Assembly (NCBI GenBank): GCA_021234155.1
Contig: JAJEKV010000015.1
Coordinates: 3,444,852-3,508,851 of the forward strand
DNA length: 64,000 nucleotides
Source of the DNA: Isoetes taiwanensis
Lineage: Eukaryota > Streptophyta > Lycopodiopsida > Isoetales > Isoetaceae
Direction of reading: 5' to 3'
This document shows, piece after piece, positions 55,571 through 64,000 of this stretch (positions are counted from its first letter, which is position 1; the number at the start of each line of letters is the position of its first letter). The notes beneath the pieces were generated by a model that did not search any database, was not told the DNA's origin, and saw only the letters and a program-made list of their open reading frames with translations. The position numbers were made by a program, and so were the translations under genes.

Positions 55571-56059
55571 CTAAGATTTCACATATATCTCAACATTGAT
55601 GTGGTGTGTGGAGTTTAGCAAGGGTGTACATGTATTTAGCTTTCATTATAAATAATAGTCTGTTGATGTCAAATTGTTGGAGATTTTGCACTTTAGAATA
55701 CCAATGATAGTGGTTAATATATGCCTTTTTGGTCGAAAGTATAGTTTATATTTAGAACTCTAAGACATGTTGTAAGGGTTCAATTTTGTACTTAATCAAT
55801 GTGAGCATATTAGGTGCATTTTGATGATGAGCAAAGTACATATGATACCAACTTTGCTCTGAGAAGTAAAAACTTCTTATTAACAACAATCCACTAAGGC
55901 GTATTTGTCAAATGCACCTTTAGATAAATGATAAATGATGCATGTTAAGCCACCAAATGATGCATGTTAAGTCACCAAATGCTGGTATCTATTAATCCAT
56001 GGTTTATAATAAGTGTTGCTATGGGCATATAATTTCATGATAGTACATATCGTGTAATA
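55569..56059. other. duplicated repeat piece and anonymous sequence
   Basis: 55569-55712 is a direct repeat of 54450-54590 (starting ACTAAGATTTCACATATA). The remainder to 56059 is AT-rich with no gene; a GATGCATGTTAAGYCACCAAAT motif occurs twice at 55937-55980. Confidence 0.6.
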
Positions 56060-56393
56060 CAATTCTCATGAGTTGTGAATTGCCCCTTTAATTATTCTGA
56101 GGCTGCTGCTAGTAGCTGCTACACCACATAAACAATACAAGCAATGTTTTGGATCAGTCCAGCAACAAGCACATGGGGATGCATGCGCACTGGAGATGCA
56201 AATGCATTGCCAAATTACAGCGGCTCCAGATATAGCCTTGATGTTGTTACAGGAGCAAGGGCAAGAGGTCATGCCCCAATTTATTGAGCAAGAGCAAGGA
56301 CACATGCCCCAATTTATGGAGCAAGGGCAAGGACATATGTCCCAACTTATGGAGCAAGAGGAGCATGGATATACTAAATCAACACAAATTTGA
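56060..56393 (+). pseudogene. broken copy of the 3' half of the Dof-like gene
   Basis: Matches the minus-strand gene at about 61280-60940: QMHCQITAAPDIAL, then the EQGQGHMPQFMEQEQ repeat units. It lacks about 70 bp present in the parent (after the GCTGCTGCTAGTAGC run), and its end (EEHGYTKSTQI) is unrelated. It has no Dof-like N-terminus, so it cannot make the protein. Confidence 0.8.
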
Positions 56394-56399
56394 AAATAG

Positions 56400-57004
56400 A
56401 TGACCCATAGACGATTTCCTTTAAACTGAGTGAACTTATAGATATAAGTCTAGACATAAAATTAAGGAGAGACGAAAGATGATAACGCTCGGCTCTAATA
56501 TAACTCATGAACCACATATTTCTTCTCTCTCCTCTCTAAACACACCATTTCTCTAAATAAAGCTAGGGTGCAGAAACTCAAGTACAAGATCGGGTAGGGG
56601 TATGTAAAAACTAAGATAGTCCGTAAGTACATCTACGGAAGGGGGCATGGAAACTGGCTTTTCCTATTTACGTATGTAGGGATTTTCCACCTCTAAAAAG
56701 TCGTATACAAGGGTTTTCTGGTGACCCCTTGCATGCATATGAGGTATCCCCATATGCCCTGGTGAAACCCCTGGGAATAAAATCCCCCCATACCCACTGG
56801 GTGTTGTTTTTGGTGATATTCGTACAAGGCGTCCAACGGTAGGCGAGGAACCCTAGGTACATACATGCGAAGACGCCAACCCATCCCACAATGCAACAAT
56901 TCTGTATTTCTAACTAATAGTTAAATGAAGCTTTCTATTAAACGAGTCACACTGAACAATGGCCAAGATTGCTCGAAAGCTACATCCAATGACCCGAATA
57001 TCAC
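56400..57004. other. anonymous sequence upstream of a copia RNase H remnant
   Basis: No gene was recognised. The sequence around 56640-56900 has higher GC and short open frames on the minus strand without family features. It may be decayed copia pol or another element. Confidence 0.5.
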
Positions 57005-57504
57005 CAAAAACTATTGACACGAGAAAATCCACCTCTGGATTTTATTTAATTTAGGAGGGGCTGCAATTGCATGGAAAAGTAAGAAGCAATCGAGTGTTGC
57101 CATGTCTATTACTGAGGCTGAGTACAACTCAATAGCACTTGCAGCAAAAGAAATTGTCTAGGGTAAGACGTTTGCTTGATGAGCTTAAAATTTTTCAAAC
57201 TTCTCCTACTGTGTTGTTCTTAGACAGCTTAAGTTGCATAGCCATTACAAGGAACCATGTGCTACATCAGAGGACTAAGCATATAGAACTGCATGTACAC
57301 TTCATAAGAGAAATGGTAACCAAAGGTGTTGTAACAGTGGAATACATTCCCACATATCATCAGGTTACAAATGTGTTGACTAAAGGTCTACCTGAATGCA
57401 AGTTTCAGAAATTCAAACATATATTGGAAATATCAAAAGCTGAGTGCACAACAGACATTAACACGAATTCATGCAGTAAGCAGGTTAAGTTTGCAGAAGA
57501 TTAA
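57005..57504 (+). pseudogene. Ty1/copia RNase H and pol C-terminus
   Basis: RKSTSGFYLI, then AIAWKSKKQSSVAMSITEAEY with ALAAKEIV, VLFLDSLSCIAI (usual FCDN/Q block, Asp kept), HQRTKHIELHVHFIREMV, EYIPTYHQVTNVLTKGLPE. Stops near 57057 and 57160 break the frame. The last 121 codons are open to 57504. The sequence runs straight into a 3' tail and LTR. Confidence 0.8.
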
Positions 57505-57594
57505 ACAGTTAAAATGATGAAATAGCTATATACAATGTCAGATGAACATGTGGCATTTACACGAAAGGGGAAGGAAGGAATTCGACATGGTCAT

Positions 57595-58965
57595 GCAAAT
57601 CCATATTATGTTGATAGTATCAGAGTTTAATGGTTCAGAAGATGTCAACATGAAAGGGGAATGATGTAAGTAGTCATGTTAAATCATCTGAGACATTCAT
57701 TTGCAACAGACATATTAAGTTCTTAAGGAATATGCCATGATGCAAATTATCATGGATATTCATGGTTGCACAATGGTTCAGATTGTGCAAAGGTAAAAGT
57801 TTATTTATAGGATATTATGCTCGGTCGAATGTTTTCGAGCCAACTACATTTGAATATTTGAGGCAAGTCTATGGAACAGTGTAGGCCTGATTCTCGCGGC
57901 CCAGAGCGGTCGGATATAAGCCTAAGCGACCGGATCTGGCCCTATAAGAACAACAAGAAGATAGAGTGATGAAATGAAGCTATGATTCAATTGCAGGCTC
58001 GAGGTCTCGAGGTTTTATTATACAAGTAAAGGTGCATGAGCCAGGATCAATAAACAATGCTTTGTTCTAATAGTTTAAATGTGTTTTCTTAAGTGCTCTC
58101 TATAAGCTTTCCCGTTTTTTGTTTAGTATTTGGATTGTGATGGTGGGGAGTAAGATTTTGCTTGTGTATAGTATGGGAATCCGTATATTTTAGGCGCTTT
58201 GAGGAGCTTGTTGGTAGTTAGATGTCCAATTTGTAATTTCGACCTGGTTGCAAGCATCAACAAGCTCCAAACCATGGCAGCCATGGCGAGTTGTCATTTC
58301 CAAAGACTTGCGGCGGATTCGCCTCGGCACCTTCAATGCCATGGAAACCTCGCTCGGTGGCGTCGATTTAGGTTTCTTATCCCGATTTGGGGTCTCTTTT
58401 TCGGATTTGGGATTTCTTAGCCCGAGCAAGCGTGCAGAAGCAAAATGATTCCTTGACCTTCATCCTTTGCAAATCCTTGCACTTTGGGTTTTCTTAGTTC
58501 CTTCTTGAGAGCTTTGCTCCAACCAGAGCCCCCTCGAGTGCAAGCGCCAGAATCGGCGCATATGCTGACTGATTCTCAGAGGCTCTGCAGTCTTGGAAGC
58601 CCGAACAAGGGCAGGGAGCAAACAGGTTCGTGGAGGTGAGGTTTGATGAAGGTTTTTGCTGGGTCCGGCAATCTGGCGAGCACCAATGGTTTTCAAGTGG
58701 TTTTTTTATTCGGCGATGCGTTGGTTTCACACCATTGACAAAGTGGCATGCTTTTTTCAAAAAAATCCTAATGGCCATTGATCTGGCACAATGCTGGGAA
58801 TATTCTCCATATCAACGGTGGGGAATAAAACTTGAGTGTGACGCCATAAACCCCGTAAAAAACAAATATCACCAAAATATGAAATACATTGTTGTAGACT
58901 TGATAGAAATATTGATAATCTAACTTAGATTATCTTATTGTTGTCTAGTTGAATAGAACATCTTT
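57595..58965 (+). mobile_element. Ty1/copia 3' tail and LTR, split by an insertion
   Basis: Polypurine tract GAAAGGGGAATGA then an LTR from 57665 (TGTAAGTAGTCATG). LTR sequence matches the inverted copy at 54960-55496 up to about 58109 and again from about 58886 to 58965, with a 0.78-kb insertion between. Confidence 0.7.
58110..58885. mobile_element. unidentified 0.78-kb insertion in the right copia LTR
   Basis: This segment is present in the right arm of the inverted duplication and absent from the left, where CTCTCTA joins directly to AATATATTGTTGTAG. It is richer in GC than its surroundings. Short open frames exist (58199-58448, 58630-58923), but no domain, TIR or poly(A) was recognised. 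Confidence 0.5.
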
Positions 58966-59800
58966 CAAAAACTATCGCGAGGAGGGGATTTTTATTCAAT
59001 GGTTTAACTTCCTAATATGTGGGATGCCATGTACAATAATTTAAAGTGCAGTATTAATACATTGTTATGATACACGTTAATATATATTATAGATGTGCAT
59101 GGGTCCAAATATATGGCTTCGCAATATGGTTCTTTTGTGCCATTGTTGCTAGTGAATATAAGGGCTTGGCAAATCAAGACATTGGATGTGCTAGTTTTGA
59201 GACTTTTTCATGCTCTCTTGTGCAAGAACACATACAAAACTTTTCAATCTTTGTATTTGGCAAATAATAGAAATCATTACTTGATCTCCTTCTTTTGTTT
59301 GTTTTGCATGGTTCAACATCTCCTATATGTAAAACTATCATTGGTATTCTAAAGTGCAAAATCTCCAACAATTTGACATCAACAGACTATTATTTATAAT
59401 GAAAGCTAAATACATGTACACCCTTGCTAAACTCCACACACCACATCAATGTTGAGCTATATGTGAAATCTTAGTTATAAGCAGACACATCTTTCGCATG
59501 TATGACAAACAAACAAATTAAACAAAAAACAAACACTTCCTATATTTATATATCCTTGCCTAGTAACATGTTGTAGCTAAAGCAGCGCAATGCCGAACAC
59601 CGTTACTAGTAGATAGTAGAGTTAAACTACATGTTTATTGAATTGGAGGGTGGAAAATTTTTTGCATGTGTTCTGCACAAATGCTTGAGCATGAAAAAAT
59701 CTCAAAAGTTGCACATGTGGTGTCTTGATTATCAAGTCCAAAGATTTACTACCAATAATGGCACAAAAGAACCATAATGGCACGCTATGTATTATCTCTT
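58966..59800. repeat. right arm flank of the inverted duplication (foldback segment)
   Basis: Reverse complement of about 54160-54960, including the foldback pair (59100-59230 and 59640-59790). No coding sequence; open frames such as those at 59067-59267 are mirrored in the left arm and are not genes. Confidence 0.75.
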
Positions 59801-60744
59801 TCCTAAATTCCTATTTATGTTAGTACTGATGCTGATGTTGGATAATTCTTATCTTTGCTCTTACTGCATGTAAGAGCAATTAAATTTGAGAGAAAAGTGC
59901 CTGCATTTTATCTGATGCAATGGTTGGATGGACCTAGGATGTGGCCAACAAATTTAACATTCCAAGGACTACCTCTTTCAAGCTCCAGCTTGTATTGTAG
60001 ACCTACTTTCCCCTTGAGATCCACATACAATTGCAAGCATAATATGACTTGTTTCTTTGTTTTGTGCTCTATCCAAAATAATTACATGGCTTAGTATCAC
60101 AAAATTCACTTGATGTGTGGAATCTGATCAATATATCTATAGTTTTGTTGTTGGGTGAGACATCCACACATTTGAGAATGTGTGATTGATAGCAATCAAG
60201 ATTGTCCCATTCTTCAAATACTGTAACAAAATCATTGACGTAATTTTCAAATCTACTTGCTTTCATTGTGAAGCTATAGAGTTTAGAGCTAAATGTCACT
60301 ATTATGAGACCCCAAATAGCTTCAAAAATCATTATGGCACATCATTTGCAGATGCTATGTACATGCTAGAAACTATTTCCACACGGTGGCTTCCTATGGA
60401 GTAAACTACTTGGTGTAGAAAGAAGAATGGTTTTCACATATCACATGAATGGCACATTACAAGAAAACGTTTGCAACACAATGTAATACTAAAATGTAAG
60501 ATGCAATCAAATTGAATTGTACATTGAAAGAGCCATTACTTTATTATTTAATGTGGCTCATTACATCAAGTTCAAAATGCAAGAGTTTGGAAATGTCAAT
60601 CAATAGGACTACATGATGGAAGCTCACAAAGAGCTTGCTAGATACTTAAAAAGCTAGCTCGCCAGAGTGTAATTGAGCCAGTTAAATTGCCAGTTAAATT
60701 CTTCGCTATCAAATAGCTGAGACATGGCATGTGTGTCCATGTCT
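59801..60744. other. non-coding DNA downstream of the Dof-like gene
   Basis: AT-rich; no gene was recognised. It would contain the 3' UTR of the minus-strand Dof-like gene; AATAAA-type signals were not pinned down. Confidence 0.5.
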
Positions 60745-61860
60745 TTATCTGCATCTACTTTGTGGCATGATATCTAGTTCTCCAATATCAAATAAAGCAG
60801 AATCAACATTAGCATCAGCATCAACATCTGCATCTGTATGCGTCTCTGTGTTCTTCTCTGCCTCTGCCATGTCTTTCTCTTGCTCTATAATTTTGAACAT
60901 TTGCTCTTGCTCTTGCTCTTGCTCTGGCACTTGCTCTTGCTCCATAAGTTGGGATGTATGTCCTTGCCCTTGCTCCATAAATTGAGGCATGTGTCTTTGC
61001 TCTTGCTCCATAAATTGGGGCATGTGTTCTTGCCCTTGCTCCTGTAATGACCTCAAGGCTATATCTGGAGCCGCTGTAATTTGGCAATGCATTTGCATCT
61101 CCAATGCGCATGCATCCCCATGTGCTTGTTGCTGGACTGATCCAAAACAATTCTTGTATTGTTGGATTGTGTTTTTCCTTCTTTTTTTCAAGTGTGAAGT
61201 GTTCTCCTCTATTGCTTCTGTGGTGTAGCAGCTACTAGCAGCAGCAGCCTGAGAATAACTAAAGGGGCAATTCATATTAGCGTGGTTATATGTCTGAGTT
61301 TGATTCCACGCCATTCTTGGAGTCATAACATTGTTATCTTTCATGTATGCCATTGCCATATCTGAAGGTCCCATATTTGGGGGCATCTGCTCTGCTGCAA
61401 ACCCATATTCTTGTTGCTGAAATGATCCAAATTCTATGTTCTGGTGTGCTTGCTGCTGAAATGATCCAAATTCTATGTTCTGCTGCTGTGACGATCCATC
61501 GCTTTGTATGGTGGCCTGAATGTGAGAAGGCAATTCCAGGATTTCCTTCCGAACCTGATCAAGGGCAGAGAGCGCCCCACTAAAGGTCTTAGGATCACCC
61601 ATCAGAAACTGCTCATATGTTATTTGCAGATGCTTGACTGTGCCCAAGGGGCTGAAAGAATGAGGCTTGCTACCCTCTTGCTCTGCTGCACTTTTCTTCC
61701 TCTTCTTAATCTCACGGCACCTGAACCGGGGCTGCTCGATCTTCTTATTGTCTAAGTAATCGTAGATGGTGTTGAAACTGAGGCATGAAGGGCATGGAAA
61801 CTTAGCATCGTACCTCTTGTAGAAGCTTCGAACTACACTCAGGACCTCGGATTTTTTCAT
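60745..61860 (-). CDS. Dof-like zinc-finger protein with incomplete finger
   Basis: A 371-codon intact frame from ATG 61860 (MKKSEVLSVVRSFYKRYD). Residues 23-48 give CPSCLSF, then Tyr/Asp/Asn-rich spacing, then EQPRFRC: C-x2-C-x21-C, with CPxCxSxxT and QPR placed as in Dof DNA-binding domains. The fourth zinc ligand, expected at residue 51, is Ile, and the usual RYWTxGGxLR part is replaced by EIKKRKK. Dof proteins are plant nuclear transcription factors that bind AAAG; this one may bind zinc poorly or not at all. The rest is Gln/Met/Glu-rich, with repeats NIEFGSFQQQ (two copies, about 125-150) and MPQFMEQEQ units (about 280-325), ending acidic. It lies head to head with the exons at 62103 onward. 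It is either an unusual Dof relative or an evolving ex-transposon ORF. Confidence 0.6.
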   Translation of the reverse strand: MKKSEVLSVVRSFYKRYDAKFPCPSCLSFNTIYDYLDNKKIEQPRFRCREIKKRKKSAAEQEGSKPHSFSPLGTVKHLQITYEQFLMGDPKTFSGALSALDQVRKEILELPSHIQATIQSDGSSQQQNIEFGSFQQQAHQNIEFGSFQQQEYGFAAEQMPPNMGPSDMAMAYMKDNNVMTPRMAWNQTQTYNHANMNCPFSYSQAAAASSCYTTEAIEENTSHLKKRRKNTIQQYKNCFGSVQQQAHGDACALEMQMHCQITAAPDIALRSLQEQGQEHMPQFMEQEQRHMPQFMEQGQGHTSQLMEQEQVPEQEQEQEQMFKIIEQEKDMAEAEKNTETHTDADVDADANVDSALFDIGELDIMPQSRCR

Positions 61861-62102
61861 TTCCCTTCCAACGCTGCTGGCTGAAGGTAAATCACCTTAT
61901 TATTAGAATTTTCTATTTCCCGGACCCGAAATTTTTTTATTCCAGTTAATTCTTTTTATCTTTCCCGGCCAGCCAATTTTCCTTTTGTGGGTTTTCGCAG
62001 GCAGTTTTCTCGCATGTGCGATTCCTTCCTTCGATCTGTCTTTTGGTATTGCAATCCTTCTCTTTGTTTCAGAGATAATGGTTCTTTCTCTTTTTGTTTC
62101 AG
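61861..62102. promoter_or_regulatory. short intergenic region between divergent genes
   Basis: About 240 bp separate the ATG of the Dof-like gene (minus) from the first readable exon of the plus-strand gene. It contains pyrimidine-rich runs (CTTTCTCTTTTTGTTTCAG) that look like an intron end. No TATA box was assigned. If the plus gene is truncated here, the Dof-like gene sits where its upstream exons should be. Confidence 0.3.
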
Positions 62103-63950
62103 ATGCAAGATCGGAAGATACATATAAAGCTACGGAAGCCATGGCATTTCTGATGATCGGCATGCAGTACCCAGCTTCTGTGCTCAAGTAAGCTTTAAGT
62201 ATTTGGCGTTTGATTTACAAAGTAGGGCTTTGTTTCATATCTTCCTGTGAAACTGTCCTCATTCATGGAAACTCTTCCTCATGATTATCAACGATGAATT
62301 CGGAAGGTTGAAATACTTCAAAATAAGGTCCTTTGAATAAGGTGTATGTGGGATACTATATTCAGGAAAAATTTGTGGGCTATGTATCTAGGATTTGGCC
62401 CTTCAGCTTCATGCTTTTGCCAAAACCTGCCCTTGTTTTAATCTGCTTTGGATCCCTTGGTTTTGTCTACAAATTTGCGAAGAAAGTTTCTATGTTTCTA
62501 AGGTATTCGTTTTTGTTTTGTTCTACGTGCATTATCTGCAGTTGAGCTAGATTATCATGCCTAAGTTTAGGGTCTGTGGTTTTCCCATTTTAATTCATCT
62601 CATTGCATATTAAATCTGCATACATCAAAACATGGGTTATTGATAATCAACTCCCCTTTTTCCATTATCTAAGAAGTTTGCTTCCCCATAAGGGAAGGAT
62701 GCTTTTACTGAGTTATAATATAAAACCCATAATCAGTATAAATCAGCAGGCGCTCATTGCATAGCTGCTTTGTACAGATGTATTATCGCATGCTTGTTGT
62801 GGTTATTTTTATATTATTTTTTGCCCATATTGAATGCATCATATATCTGCCTACCTGTCTGCGTCCGTTACTATAGAGGGGAATATATAATTTACAGGTT
62901 GATCAGCCAACAGCCTAAGTGTAGAATTGATATTCCTAACAGATTACTTATACAAGAACTTCGGGCACCAGGCTTGGAAGTCCTACTGGAAGAATACATG
63001 GAGAAAAACAGTCCCTTAGTGTAAAGGAGGGGAATGAAGCACGCAAATGATTCAATGAGAAAAGCAAAAGGCTTTGCTGCTTCGGATTTCTTATCAAAGC
63101 GCGAGACAAGAATTCCACTCATGACAGTTAATGGACTAGAGAGGTAGTTATTCATTCTTTTGGTTGATCAGACAAAGGTGGATTCGTTCTTTGTGTTGTA
63201 ATTTATCATATCTATTAAACCCAAAGCACGAGAGCTCTAACTGTTTCTACCTTTGTTTGCAGATTCCAGAGCCCTCTTCAGGTTTTGGAGCAAGCTATCG
63301 AATCTGGCCACTGGTGAGGCTACTCCGCTGTTCCTTCCTTTGTTCACAGACTATTACTTCAGATCATTTTCCCATCTCTGTTTACACTGCAGAAATACCC
63401 ATATTCTATGATCAATGAACAGAAGGAACTGATTCACCAAAACAACATCATTTCTAACAATGCTTTCCAGAACCGTTCCCAGATGACGTCTCTGTCATAT
63501 TTGCTGATCACCACTAGTTCTGACAAACACTATTTGCAGGAGGCATGAAGCTGGATTCGTGTTGCATGAGTTTCATGGAGATGAATTCGTGCTTTGGCAT
63601 CACCCCATTAAGGTTTGCTGAGAAGCTGACACTAAAGCATATTATTCATTAGTCTTGCATGCAATGTATCTTCAAAACTCAAAGATTTATGATCTATAGT
63701 TTTTCTTGGGTTTAAATTTCTTGAAGCTCAAAAATTGTGTTCCTTGCAGATAGCAAGATGGACCTGCACTTTGGCTGGTCCTTACCTCAGACCAAGTATT
63801 AAGGCTTTTGACTGTAGGTCAATATTAAGGGTTCTTGCTTGATTGATGATTCTGCAATGCTAATTGAATGCTTCTCCTTTATTCATCTTTGACCGCCTTG
63901 AGCTCTGAGGCATTTACTTGCTCAGGAAAAAGGTTTCTCTTATAAAACTT
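62103..63950 (+). pseudogene. multi-exon gene of unknown family, apparently 5'-truncated, one in-frame stop
   Basis: Exons read in phase: 62103-62187 (TEAMAFLMIGMQYPASVLK), 62898-63143 (CRIDIPNRLLIQELRAPGLE, LEEYMEKNSPLV, TAA at 63022-63024, then KHANDSMRKAKGFAASDFL), 63263-63313 (QSPLQVLEQAIESGHW), 63540-63612 (HEAGFVLHEFHGDEFVLWHH), 63750-about 63817 (ARWTCTLAGPYLRPSIKAFD), and perhaps 63926 onward (FSYKTSKSHFKFEPHGMLLL). All borders but the last fit GT/AG and keep one frame through five exons; the only interruption is the TAA. The start lies upstream or is lost. The family was not recognised; it reads like a conserved housekeeping-type protein. It could be a functional gene if a shorter product starts at the ATG at 63034. 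Confidence 0.5.
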
Positions 63951-64000
63951 CTAAGTCTCACTTCAAATTTGAACCTCATGGGATGCTCTTGCTGATGAGA

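Noticed and set aside
59067-59352. Small protein genes in the right arm
   Set aside because: The same frames occur, inverted, in the left arm repeat and have no coding character.
60745-61860. MADS-box or other known transcription-factor class for the Dof-like ORF
   Set aside because: Gln-rich repeats are not diagnostic; only the CX2CX21C and QPR pattern points to a family.
61985-62191. Membrane-protein N-terminus for the gene at 62103
   Set aside because: The hydrophobic stretch is the translation of a pyrimidine-rich intron end directly before a TTTCAG acceptor.

Overview
This window reads as repeat-dominated nuclear DNA of a land plant with a large genome. The evidence is plant-type retroelements (Ty1/copia primed by initiator tRNA-Met, a non-chromodomain Ty3/gypsy element of Tat type primed by a tRNA-Gln-like site, L1-like LINEs with a zf-RVT domain, a CACTA/EnSpm element), spliceosomal introns, and a Dof-like zinc-finger protein. 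The LINE at 27-32 kb and a Replitron-like HUH element would suit a spore-bearing plant such as a fern or lycophyte, but this is an inference. No organellar or bacterial features were seen.

Layout. 1-4487: minus-strand Ty3/gypsy element cut by the window edge (decayed RT and protease, intact gag ORF, putative 5' LTR). 4488-18430: AT-rich DNA without an intact gene; it holds short tandem repeats, a tRNA-like remnant and a few exon-like coding remnants (a DEK-like exon near 13.4 kb, unknown ones near 7.1 and 8.5 kb). 18439-24510: copia pieces in both orientations (inverted LTRs at 18439-18687 and 21897-22136; a back-to-back inverted duplication of leader and gag centred near 23590), interrupted by a CACTA transposon with a degenerate multi-exon transposase. 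24511-26663: a Replitron-like element whose protein carries HUH-endonuclease motifs (HLH and YxxK).

26664-51684: one Tat-like Ty3/gypsy retrotransposon of about 10 kb with about 1.9-kb LTRs, swollen to 25 kb by nested insertions: LINE-1 (27264-32275) and LINE-2 (32756-38610) in its 5' LTR, and a 4.2-kb TIR transposon without transposase (42315-46516) in its pol gene. Its pol carries an extra, apparently catalytically complete RNase H before the RT, while the usual RNase H after the RT has lost its acidic residues. This retrotransposon interrupts the flank of the Replitron-like element, which itself interrupts the copia leader (continuing at 51886-52172). 52173-54150 is a 5'-truncated LINE carrying a MITE.

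54160-59800 is an inverted segmental duplication built around the 3' end of another copia element. 60745-61860 (minus) is an intact 371-codon ORF with a Dof-like CX2CX21C core lacking the fourth cysteine; a broken copy of its 3' half lies at 56060-56393. Head to head with it, 62103-64000 (plus) holds consecutive exons of an unrecognised gene that appears 5'-truncated and has an in-frame stop. Apart from retroelement ORFs, the Dof-like ORF and the HUH protein are the only long intact reading frames of interest.
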